A stretch of 28,048 bases of DNA, from contig JBJHBG010000065.1 in assembly GCA_050485385.1 (NCBI GenBank), forward strand, positions 1-28,048, written 5' to 3'. Position numbers and translations under genes: made by a program. The stretch is from RECO01 sp050485385 (GTDB taxonomy: Bacteria; Pseudomonadota; Alphaproteobacteria; Geminicoccales; Geminicoccaceae). This document shows, in pieces, positions 22,262-28,048 of this stretch. Under the pieces are notes generated by a model. The model was not told the DNA's origin and ran no database searches. It was given only the letters and a program-made list of their open reading frames with translations. Position 1 is the first letter of the stretch. Every line of letters begins with the position of its first letter.

Positions 22262-23203
22262 ATGTCCACTCGCTTCCTGGCAGCGTCGGCTTCGGCCGTC
22301 GTCCTGGCCCTCGGTACCGTTGGCGATCTCCAGGCCGACGAGTTTCCGACCCGCCCCCTGACCATGGTGATCGGCTTCGCCGCCGGCGGCTCCACCGACA
22401 TCCAGGGCCGCGTGCTCGCGAACGTGATGGAGGAGCATCTCGGTCAGCCGGTCAATGTGGTGAACCAGCCCGGCGCCGGCAGTGCCGTCGCCTTCACCCG
22501 CCTCAAGAACAACACCGACGGCGGCCACACCTTCCTGTTCGGCGGTACCACCGCCTTGACCTTCACGCCGATCATCACCGAGGTCGAGTACGAGATCGAC
22601 GACTTCGAGTACCTGGCGGCGGTGGCGCTCGGCCAGAACGCCATCGTCACCTCGGCCGAGCAGCCGTTCTCGACGTTCGACGAGATCATCGCCTACGGCA
22701 AAGAGAACCCGATGACCTACGCCCAGCAGACGCCGCTGGACCAGGCGATCATCGAGGCGGTGGCGCGGCAGGAGGGCCTGGATCTCGCCATCGTGCCGAC
22801 CGGCGGCGGCGGCGGCATGGCACCGCTCGTGCTCGCCAACGAGGTCGACTTCGCCTATTCGGGCGGCACCCACGCCCAGTACACGCCGACCGGCGAGATG
22901 GTGGTCGCGGCCTTTCTCAGCGCCGAGCGCAGCCCGTTCTATCCCGACGTGCCGACGCTGATGGAGCTGGGCTACGACTACTCGATCGAGGACTACCGGA
23001 CGATCATCGTGCCGGCCGGCACGCCCGACGCGGCGAAGGCGAAGCTGATCGAGGCGGCCGAGTTCGCCAGCCAGGACCAGCGCTTCATCGACATCACCGA
23101 GGGCAACACCTTCTTCCCGGTCGTCTTCATCGGCCAGGAGGAGATGGAGGCCAATGTCCGTCGCATCCGCACCGCCACCGAGGAAGTGATGGCGAGCAAC
23201 TGA
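22262..23203 (+). CDS. tctC: Tripartite tricarboxylate transporter substrate-binding protein (TctC/Bug)
   Basis: This is a 313-residue periplasmic receptor of the Bug family. It has a signal peptide of about 25 residues (core AASASAVVLALGTV, cleavage near LQA-DE). The mature start FPTRPLTMVIGFAAGGSTDIQGR contains the usual ligand loop AAGGSTD, and NVVNQPGAGSAV is the second binding segment. The start has a strong AAGGAG ribosome site. Bug proteins bind mono-, di- or tricarboxylates or nicotinate-like acids. Gene order is B-A-C, with the receptor last and 30 bases after tctA. A GC-rich hairpin follows. Confidence 0.95.
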   Translation: MSTRFLAASASAVVLALGTVGDLQADEFPTRPLTMVIGFAAGGSTDIQGRVLANVMEEHLGQPVNVVNQPGAGSAVAFTRLKNNTDGGHTFLFGGTTALTFTPIITEVEYEIDDFEYLAAVALGQNAIVTSAEQPFSTFDEIIAYGKENPMTYAQQTPLDQAIIEAVARQEGLDLAIVPTGGGGGMAPLVLANEVDFAYSGGTHAQYTPTGEMVVAAFLSAERSPFYPDVPTLMELGYDYSIEDYRTIIVPAGTPDAAKAKLIEAAEFASQDQRFIDITEGNTFFPVVFIGQEEMEANVRRIRTATEEVMASN

Positions 23204-23215
23204 CGGCCGGAGACG

Positions 23216-23243
23216 CCAGGGGGGACTCGATGGTCCCCCCTGG
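23216..23243. terminator. Strong GC hairpin, likely bidirectional terminator
   Basis: CCAGGGGGGAC (23216-23226) and GTCCCCCCTGG (23233-23243) are perfect reverse complements with a six-base loop. The element lies in the 63-base gap between convergent tctC and the patatin gene. There is no T-run on either side, so termination may rely on stem strength or Rho. Confidence 0.6.
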
Positions 23244-23266
23244 ACCCCCCGCTACGGCGGCGTCCG

Positions 23267-25204
23267 TCACCCGATCCGAGCCTCCGGCCTCGGGGCCGGG
23301 GCGCTCCGCCAGGGACGCATCTGCAGCCCCAGTCGCGGCTTCGGTGCGTCGCCGACGCCTTCCAGCGCGCGGTCGAAGATGGCGGCGTTGGGTGGCGGTA
23401 GGGTCTCGCGGGCGGCGGCCATCGTCCGCGCCGCCTCGAGCACGGCGTCGAGCGCCGTGCCGGCAGCTTGGGCCGTGTCCGCGTCGCACCAGGGATAACG
23501 GGTCGGCCGCCACACGGCGTCGCCGGGCGACCAACCCGCGCGCACGTCGCCGAAGGGGGCTGCCTGGGCCGAGGGCGCCTGCCACGTCCGATCCAATTCG
23601 GCGAGGAATCGCTCCAGCGCATCCATGGTCGAGCGCAGACGCACCCAGCGTTGGCTTTCCCAGCCGGCGCTGATCGCCTCGCTCGCCGGGGCGTGGAAAC
23701 GCGCCACCAGCGCTTCCGCCGCCTCGGCGCCGCGTTCGGAGAGCCCCTGGATGACCTCGGGCGGCATGGCGAGGTTGAGCCCGCCCTCGCCGGGGCCCGT
23801 CGCCACCTCGACGATGCGCTCGCGGTAGCCGGGCATCAGCATCAGCTCGTTTTCGTGCGCGTTGCGCGCCGTGGTCGAGATGGCGCCGACGAAGTCCAAC
23901 AGGGTGGCGATCCGCCCGCCCGGGAAGCGCCCGCCGTAGCCGACGCCGTTCGACTCGGGCAGCCAGACATAGTCGGCCTCGGCGCGCTCGGGTGCCGCCT
24001 CCGTCAAGTTCACGCAGAAGGTGGGACGGGTCGGCAAGGGCGCGTCGAACACGCTGATCGGGAAGTTCGAGGTGATGCCGCCGTCGGAGAACCAGCAGCG
24101 TCGCAGGCGCTTCGGGGTGCCGGTCGACCCGGGCAGACCGCGGTCGATGGCCCAGAGCGGCACGGCGGCGATCAGCCCGGGAAAGCTGAGCGACAGCCGC
24201 ACGCCCAACAGGATCGGTAGGTCCTCGGGTGCCGGCAGCGGGTGGTAGGTGCCTGGCTCCTCGGGTGTGACGTCGACGTCGAGCGTGCCCTCGCTCGCGT
24301 GGACCAGCCAGGCGACGACATCCTTGGGCAGCACGCGACGCAGTTCGTCCTCGCGGAAGTAGAGTTCGCCCCGCTCCCGTTCCAGGAAGGGGAAGTGGTG
24401 CGGGAGCTGTTGGGTGAGGTTGGTGGTGGTGAGGACGAGGCGGATCGGCATGACCGGGGCCGCGCCCAGATCGCCCAGGGTGACCGGCTTGGTGCGCGCG
24501 CTTCGGTCGTCCGCCCAGCCGACGTCGCGGCCGGCCACCTCCTGGATGGTGGCGTGCAGCCAGTCGGACAGCGCGCCCTTGGTGGCATGCGCCTCGCGCG
24601 TGTTGGCGAGGTCGGGCTGGGTGCCCGGGCAAATGCCGAAGCCGGCCGCCGGCAGCCCCCGCCAGATCTGCCGGCGGATCAGCCTGTCACCGACGACGGC
24701 CAGCGTACCGAGCAGCAGCACGTAGAGCCCGAGAAAAAGGTAGGGCGAGAGGCCGAACGGTTGGAAGTGGATCGCGAAGGGGGCAACGAGGCCGCCGAAG
24801 GCGACGATGACGAAGAGTGCGGCGGCGAGCCGCGTGCCCCAGGTCCAGGGCTCCAACAGGAGCCAGAGCACGCGGTCGAGGAGGCGCAACTCCGGCGCAG
24901 GCGCGAACAGGGTGCGGAGCGACGTGCCGTGGGCGCCGCCACTCAAGGCCCCGGCGAGGCCCTCCACCTGGTCGAAGGCGCGCTGGTTGCCGGTCTGGCT
25001 GCCGAGTTCGGCCGCCGCCGTGACTGCCGCTGCGATGGCGCCGGCCGAGGCGCCGCCGACGTTGACGAAGCGGTAGGAGCGGGCGAGGCGGGCGACCGTG
25101 CCCGGATAGATGACGCCCGAGGTGATGCCGCCACGCAGGACGAGGTCGCAGGGCGGCAGGGCCTTCGGGTCGCGAGGTTGGGTCTGGTCGGCCGCGTTGG
25201 TCAC
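23267..25204 (-). CDS. Patatin-like phospholipase with internal membrane segment
   Basis: This is a 645-residue lipid acyl hydrolase of the patatin family, with a Ser-Asp dyad. The oxyanion-hole motif is LRGGITSGVIYPG (23-35), the nucleophile is S53 in GGASAG (50-55), and the aspartate is D374 in FSDGGITSNFP. Between them lie two hydrophobic segments, about 127-147 (AAALFVIVAFGGLVAPFAI) and 153-174, so the protein is probably anchored in the inner membrane. Bacterial patatins of the RssA type are about 300 residues; this one is twice that, with an extra C-terminal region of about 250 residues. GTG at 25204 is the start, with GAGGAG seven bases upstream. Its substrate is unknown. It follows the DUF1289 gene at a 97-base distance and may have its own promoter. 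Confidence 0.9.
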   Translation of the reverse strand: MTNAADQTQPRDPKALPPCDLVLRGGITSGVIYPGTVARLARSYRFVNVGGASAGAIAAAVTAAAELGSQTGNQRAFDQVEGLAGALSGGAHGTSLRTLFAPAPELRLLDRVLWLLLEPWTWGTRLAAALFVIVAFGGLVAPFAIHFQPFGLSPYLFLGLYVLLLGTLAVVGDRLIRRQIWRGLPAAGFGICPGTQPDLANTREAHATKGALSDWLHATIQEVAGRDVGWADDRSARTKPVTLGDLGAAPVMPIRLVLTTTNLTQQLPHHFPFLERERGELYFREDELRRVLPKDVVAWLVHASEGTLDVDVTPEEPGTYHPLPAPEDLPILLGVRLSLSFPGLIAAVPLWAIDRGLPGSTGTPKRLRRCWFSDGGITSNFPISVFDAPLPTRPTFCVNLTEAAPERAEADYVWLPESNGVGYGGRFPGGRIATLLDFVGAISTTARNAHENELMLMPGYRERIVEVATGPGEGGLNLAMPPEVIQGLSERGAEAAEALVARFHAPASEAISAGWESQRWVRLRSTMDALERFLAELDRTWQAPSAQAAPFGDVRAGWSPGDAVWRPTRYPWCDADTAQAAGTALDAVLEAARTMAAARETLPPPNAAIFDRALEGVGDAPKPRLGLQMRPWRSAPAPRPEARIG

Positions 25205-25301
25205 CGCTCGCTCCTCATGCCGATGCCGCGGGCGAGCCCGCCCGACGGCCCGCGCGAGGCATAACATAGGAACGTTCGCCTGTGTATGCGCGCCGCTCGG
25301 C

Positions 25302-25859
25302 TCAGCGCGCGAGGAGCCCCGTCGGCAGCCCGTTGGTGTCGAAGCCGGCATAGGCAGCGTACTCCGCCGGCAGCTCCTCGAGCGTGCGGGTCGGCGGGAT
25401 GCCGCCCTTGTCGATACGGCTGCCGTGCACGGCAAATGCGAGCCGGCGGCCGTCGAGGACGAAGCCGCGCAGTCCGGGCGCGAGGGCGACGCGCAGCCGC
25501 GCGCGGCCCCGCTCGACGACGAGGGCCGGGCCGTCGCCGACGAGCACGGTGTGCCTGTCGTGGGTCAGGCGGCCGGCGAGCGTCCACCAGGCGCCGGCCG
25601 CGCCGGCGAGGTGCTCGATCAGACGCTCCGCCAGTGCCGTACCCGTCCACGGCAGCAGCCGATGGCCGACCCCCAGGACGTCGAGACGGGCTCGGAGGTC
25701 CGGCCAAAGGGCGTCGCGCTCGGACTGCGGCAAGGTGCGCCAAGCGGCGATCTCGTCACCCGTGCGTCCGCAGCCCCGGCACCACGCGGTCGTCCGGTCG
25801 AGTTCGCAGGTACCGACGCAGGGCGAGGCGAGGCGTCCGGCCTCGGTCGTGACGATCAC
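25302..25859 (-). CDS. DUF1289 domain protein with extra C-terminal region
   Basis: This is a 185-residue protein. Residues 11-63 are a DUF1289 domain: SPCVGTCELD, then WCRGCGRTGDEIAAW and a helix ending in LWPDLRARL. Cysteines C14, C18, C27 and C30 form a likely metal or cluster site. Most DUF1289 proteins are 60-90 residues long; here about 120 more residues follow, with beta-rich stretches (VERGRARLRVALAPGLRGFVLDGRR in pattern) that I do not recognise. The GTG start at 25859 overlaps the cobW stop as GTGA, so it is co-translated with a gene under a cobalamin riboswitch. The role is unknown; a link to cobalamin or cobalt handling is inferred from context only. Confidence 0.85.
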   Translation of the reverse strand: MIVTTEAGRLASPCVGTCELDRTTAWCRGCGRTGDEIAAWRTLPQSERDALWPDLRARLDVLGVGHRLLPWTGTALAERLIEHLAGAAGAWWTLAGRLTHDRHTVLVGDGPALVVERGRARLRVALAPGLRGFVLDGRRLAFAVHGSRIDKGGIPPTRTLEELPAEYAAYAGFDTNGLPTGLLAR

Positions 25860-26896
25860 GCGCAGGCGGCCCGGACGGCGTTGCCGATGTCTGTTTCGTC
25901 GTAGTGCCGCCCGCGCTCGGCGATGACCACGAGCCGGCCGATCCGTGCCTCCTCGGCCTGCCACGGCCGGTCGTAGTAGCGTTCGATCCGGTCGCCCACG
26001 GCCTGCACCACATGGCGCATGGGCTTGCCGGACACGGCGACGAAACCCTTGACGCGCAGCAGGTCGAAGCGGCGGATTGCCGCAGCGAGGCAGACGTCGA
26101 GCCCGGCCGCGTCGGCCACCTCCGGCACCTGGACGACGAAGCTGCCGAAGTCGTCGTGGTCGTGCGCATGGCCGTCGTCGTGGTGCGAGTGGCGGCTCTC
26201 CAGGTCGTCCTCGGCACCGATGCCGAGGCCGAGCGCCACCGCCGGGTCGATCCGCCCGTTAGCGGTCCACAACAGCGGCACGCCGGGCCGCAGATGGCGG
26301 CGGATGGCGGCCTCGACGATGGGGCGCGCCGTGGCAGGCACGTCCTCCGCCTTGTTCACGAGCACCATGTCGGCGGAGGCGAGCTGCTCCTCGAACAACT
26401 CCTCCAGGGGCGTCTCGTGGTCGATGGAGTCGTCCGCTGCCCGCTGTGCCGCCACGGCCTCGGGGTCGCCCGCGAAGCGGCCGGCGGCGATGGCCGGGCC
26501 GTCCGCCACCACCACGACGCCGTCGACCGTCAGCCGGGCCCGCACGTCGGGCCAGGCGAAGGCCTGGAGCAAGGGCTTGGGTAGGGCGAGGCCCGAGGTC
26601 TCGATGACGATGTGGTCGGGCGCCGGGTCGCGCGCGAGCAGCTTTTGCATCGACGGCAGGAAGTCGTCCGCCACGGTGCAGCAGATGCAGCCATTGGCGA
26701 GCTCGATGACGTCGCGCTCGTCGCAGTCGGGAATGCCGCAGCCATTCACGATCTCGCGGTCGACGCCGTAGTCGCCGAACTCGTTGATCAGGAGTGCGAT
26801 GCGGCGCTCGCCCTTGTGGGCCAGGAGATGGCGGATGAGGCTGGTCTTGCCGGCGCCGAGGAAGCCGGTGACGACGGTCGCAGGGATACGGTGCAT
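25856..26896 (-). CDS. cobW: CobW-type G3E-family GTPase (metal chaperone)
   Basis: This is a 346-residue cytoplasmic GTPase. It carries Walker A GFLGAGKTSL (11-20), the metal-binding CxCC motif as NGCICC (68-73), NKAED (181-185) for guanine recognition, and a histidine-rich loop at 235-249 (RHSHHDDGHAHDHDD). The CobW_C domain follows, with RVKGFVAVSGKP. CobW is thought to deliver cobalt for aerobic cobalamin synthesis, alongside the CobN chelatase. GAGGAGG lies five bases before the ATG at 26896. The upstream cobalamin riboswitch supports the CobW assignment over the zinc-related members of the family. cobN is not next to it here. Confidence 0.94.
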   Translation of the reverse strand: MHRIPATVVTGFLGAGKTSLIRHLLAHKGERRIALLINEFGDYGVDREIVNGCGIPDCDERDVIELANGCICCTVADDFLPSMQKLLARDPAPDHIVIETSGLALPKPLLQAFAWPDVRARLTVDGVVVVADGPAIAAGRFAGDPEAVAAQRAADDSIDHETPLEELFEEQLASADMVLVNKAEDVPATARPIVEAAIRRHLRPGVPLLWTANGRIDPAVALGLGIGAEDDLESRHSHHDDGHAHDHDDFGSFVVQVPEVADAAGLDVCLAAAIRRFDLLRVKGFVAVSGKPMRHVVQAVGDRIERYYDRPWQAEEARIGRLVVIAERGRHYDETDIGNAVRAACA

Positions 26897-26944
26897 GCGT
26901 CCTCCTCGTCGGTGCACCCCGCCCGACGCTCGGGTTGATCCAAG

Positions 26945-27115
26945 GTGACGGCAGGTCTCCTGGCTCGCGGCTCGCCGCCCGTCGCCGCCTTCCCGGACCC
27001 GGTCGGTCCAGTGGCCAGTGGCGCAGGGCTTGCCGCCTACAGTTGCGGGGGCAGCGCCGGCATCGCCCCGAGAGGCTGGACCGGCTTCCCTCTTCGGCCC
27101 CGAAGGGCACCGTCG
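26945..27115 (-). ncRNA. Cobalamin (B12) riboswitch in the cobW leader
   Basis: Read on the minus strand, the leader contains the 18-base B12 box GCTGCCCCCGCAACTGTA (27055 to 27038), the 5' segment GGTGCCCTTCGGGGCC followed by GAAGAGGGAAGCCGG, and the closing GCCAGGAGACCTGCC (26964 to 26950). These are the conserved parts of the cobalamin riboswitch in the right order. About 50 bases remain before the cobW ATG, including a CCCGA-CGC-TCGGG hairpin (26922-26934) that may form the expression platform near the ribosome site. With B12 bound it should lower cobW and DUF1289 expression. Outer boundaries are approximate. Confidence 0.93.
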
Positions 27116-27121
27116 CCTCCG

Positions 27122-27150
27122 ACAAGAGCCGCAGCATCGCCCGGCGTCAA
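27122..27150 (-). promoter_or_regulatory. Candidate promoter for the riboswitch-cobW transcript
   Basis: On the minus strand TTGACG (27150-27145) and TCTTGT (27127-27122) are 17 bases apart. The predicted transcription start, around 27115, falls exactly at the 5' edge of the riboswitch. The -10 is weak but the placement is convincing. Confidence 0.5.
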
Positions 27151-27204
27151 TGCCTTCCCTGCGACCTGACGTCTCGCACCATGGTGCCGGCTGCGCGCGC
27201 GCCT

Positions 27205-27333
27205 ACTTCAACTTGTTGTTGAAAAAATAGCGTAAATAAAAAATTCTTTAGACTATTGAAGCAGCGCCAGCTCATTGTAGTTCGCAGATCGCTTCTGTTG
27301 AAGCGCTTCACGCTACACAAAGGAGACCAAATC
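27205..27333 (+). promoter_or_regulatory. AT-rich promoter region and leader of the fasciclin gene
   Basis: About 27207-27260 is the most AT-rich stretch of the window (runs of A and TAAATAAA-like bases), as expected for a strong promoter, though no single -35/-10 pair stands out. The leader ends with a strong AAAGGAGA ribosome site. A perfect palindrome inside it is listed separately. Confidence 0.5.
27299..27310. promoter_or_regulatory. LacI-type palindrome TGAAGCGCTTCA
   Basis: This is a perfect 12-base palindrome with the central GCGC and flanking TGAA/TTCA typical of LacI/GalR-family operators. It lies 23 bases before the fasciclin start codon, within or just after the presumed promoter. 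No LacI-family gene is in the window. Chance occurrence of a perfect 12-mer palindrome here is low but not negligible. Confidence 0.4.
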
Positions 27334-27813
27334 ATGCGAACGTTCCTGATGGGGACGGCGCTGTCGCTCGGCCTGGCGTTCGGCGGAACGGCGGCCAAGG
27401 CGGCGGACATCGTCGAAACGGCGGTCGCCGCCGGTCAGTTCGAGACGCTGGTCGCGGCGGTGCAGGCCGCCGGCCTGGTCGAGGTGCTCCAGGGCGAGGG
27501 TCCGTTCACGGTGTTCGCGCCGACCGATGCGGCCTTCGCGGCCCTGCCGGAGGGTACCGTGGCCACCCTCCTGGAGGAGGCCAATCGCGACCAGCTGGTC
27601 GCGGTGCTCACCTACCACGTCGTACCGGGCAGGGTGATGAGCGCCGATGCCGCCGGTCAGGTGGTCGAGTTGGAGACGGTGCAGGGTCAGTCCGTCACCG
27701 TGGACGGTACCAACGACGGCGTGACCGTCGACGGTGCCAACGTGGTCATGGCCGACGTCGAGGCATCGAACGGCGTGATCCACGTGATCGACACGGTGAT
27801 CCTGCCGAACTGA
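27334..27813 (+). CDS. Secreted fasciclin (FAS1) domain protein
   Basis: This is a 159-residue exported protein. Residues 1-24 are a signal peptide (MRTFLMGTALSLGLAFGG, cleavage after AKA). The rest is one FAS1 domain with both conserved boxes: H1 as FTVFAPTDAAFAALP (58-72) and H2 as GVIHVIDTVILPN (147-159), with YHVVPG (94-99) between them. A short internal duplication, VTVDGTNDG then VTVDGANV, is visible around 121-137. FAS1 proteins mediate adhesion or surface interactions, and the ligand is unknown. ATG 27334 is set by AAAGGAG eight bases upstream. Its strong ribosome site and AT-rich promoter suggest high expression. Confidence 0.94.
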   Translation: MRTFLMGTALSLGLAFGGTAAKAADIVETAVAAGQFETLVAAVQAAGLVEVLQGEGPFTVFAPTDAAFAALPEGTVATLLEEANRDQLVAVLTYHVVPGRVMSADAAGQVVELETVQGQSVTVDGTNDGVTVDGANVVMADVEASNGVIHVIDTVILPN

Positions 27814-27947
27814 TCGCCGTCGGCCGCGGCCGTGGGGAGGGCGCTCCGACAGCGGGCCTCTCCTCACGCCGCGGTCGCAGCGGCGGGTGGTTGCCTCGTT
27901 CGGGACATACGCCACCTTGCGGCTATCGACCGCCGCTCGAGACGAGA

Positions 27948-28048
27948 ATGCCGTTCCCGCCCGTTCCGACCCGCTACCGCCGTCGTCGCTGGATGATCGT
28001 ACCGCTCGTCGGGCTGGTGATGCTGCTCGGCGCGGTGGGAATGGTACC
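27948..28048 (+). CDS. N-terminal fragment of a membrane-anchored protein
   Basis: An ATG at 27948 opens a frame that runs off the window. The 33 visible residues have a Pro-rich start, a basic patch TRYRRRRW and then a hydrophobic segment, MIVPLVGLVMLLGAVGMV. This is the layout of an N-in signal anchor or membrane span. A weak GAGACGAG ribosome site precedes it. The family cannot be named from this fragment. The gap of 134 bases after the fasciclin gene shows only imperfect GC-rich inverted repeats. Confidence 0.5.
   Translation, partial: MPFPPVPTRYRRRRWMIVPLVGLVMLLGAVGMV

Noticed and set aside
21448..23673. Long plus-strand frame across tctA, tctC and beyond
   Set aside because: It is an out-of-frame shadow of tctA and tctC and continues antisense into the patatin gene, with no recognisable domain.
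27814..27947. Terminator after the fasciclin gene
   Set aside because: The GGGGAGGGC/GGCCTCTCC pairing is imperfect and lacks a T-run.
1..28048. CRISPR array, tRNA, rRNA, insertion sequence or defence island
   Set aside because: I found no spaced direct repeats, RNA-gene consensus, transposase or integrase genes, or recognisable defence genes on either strand.

Overview
This window is GC-rich, gene-dense DNA that looks chromosomal and most likely comes from an alphaproteobacterium, perhaps a Rhodospirillales-type heterotroph. That placement is an inference. It rests on the codon bias and on the mix of families: TRAP and tripartite tricarboxylate (TTT) transporters, a bactofilin, an alphaproteobacterial-type PfkB adenosine kinase, an NDUFAF5-like methyltransferase, and CobQ plus a B12-riboswitch-controlled CobW. 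A run of ten Ns at 687-696 shows that this is a draft scaffold. I saw no rRNA, tRNA, CRISPR array, insertion sequence or prophage gene.

Layout. (1) 1-7000: two taurine/nitrate/pyrimidine-type ABC transporters, each followed by a different metal-dependent amidohydrolase, meet tail to tail in a mirror-image arrangement. The left copy (plus strand) enters from outside the window. The right copy (minus strand) is complete: binding protein, ATPase, permease, amidohydrolase. (2) 7081-9428: cobQ (adenosylcobyric acid synthase), whose likely TTG start overlaps the stop of an AraC-type regulator. (3) 9604-11690: a short-chain dehydrogenase divergent from the AraC gene, an EamA exporter and cutA. (4) 11691-14446: an adenosine-kinase-like PfkB kinase, a bactofilin and a methyltransferase. 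(5) 14486-19421: a minus-strand operon-like run encoding an HMG-CoA-lyase-type enzyme, a family III CoA-transferase and a three-part TRAP transporter. (6) 19539-23203: nikR, then a TTT transporter in the order tctB-tctA-tctC, with a promoter-like region and strong inverted repeats ahead of tctB. (7) 23267-25204: a patatin-like lipase with an internal membrane segment. (8) 25302-27150: a cobalamin riboswitch with its own promoter, controlling cobW and an overlapping DUF1289 gene. (9) 27334 to the end: a secreted fasciclin-domain protein behind an AT-rich leader with a LacI-type palindrome, and the start of a membrane-anchored protein.

How it fits together. Much of the window serves uptake and first-step catabolism of small organic compounds. 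Two ABC systems are paired with hydrolases or deaminases of nitrogen-containing rings. One TRAP system is paired with CoA activation and C-C cleavage of a branched hydroxy-dicarboxylate. One TTT system is for a (tri)carboxylate. Cobalamin appears twice: as a synthesis step (cobQ) and as a regulatory signal (riboswitch-cobW-DUF1289). The most interesting hypotheses are the mirrored ABC/amidohydrolase clusters, the lyase/CoA-transferase/TRAP operon as a possible 3-hydroxy-3-methylglutarate-like utilisation pathway, and the B12-controlled CobW-DUF1289 pair.
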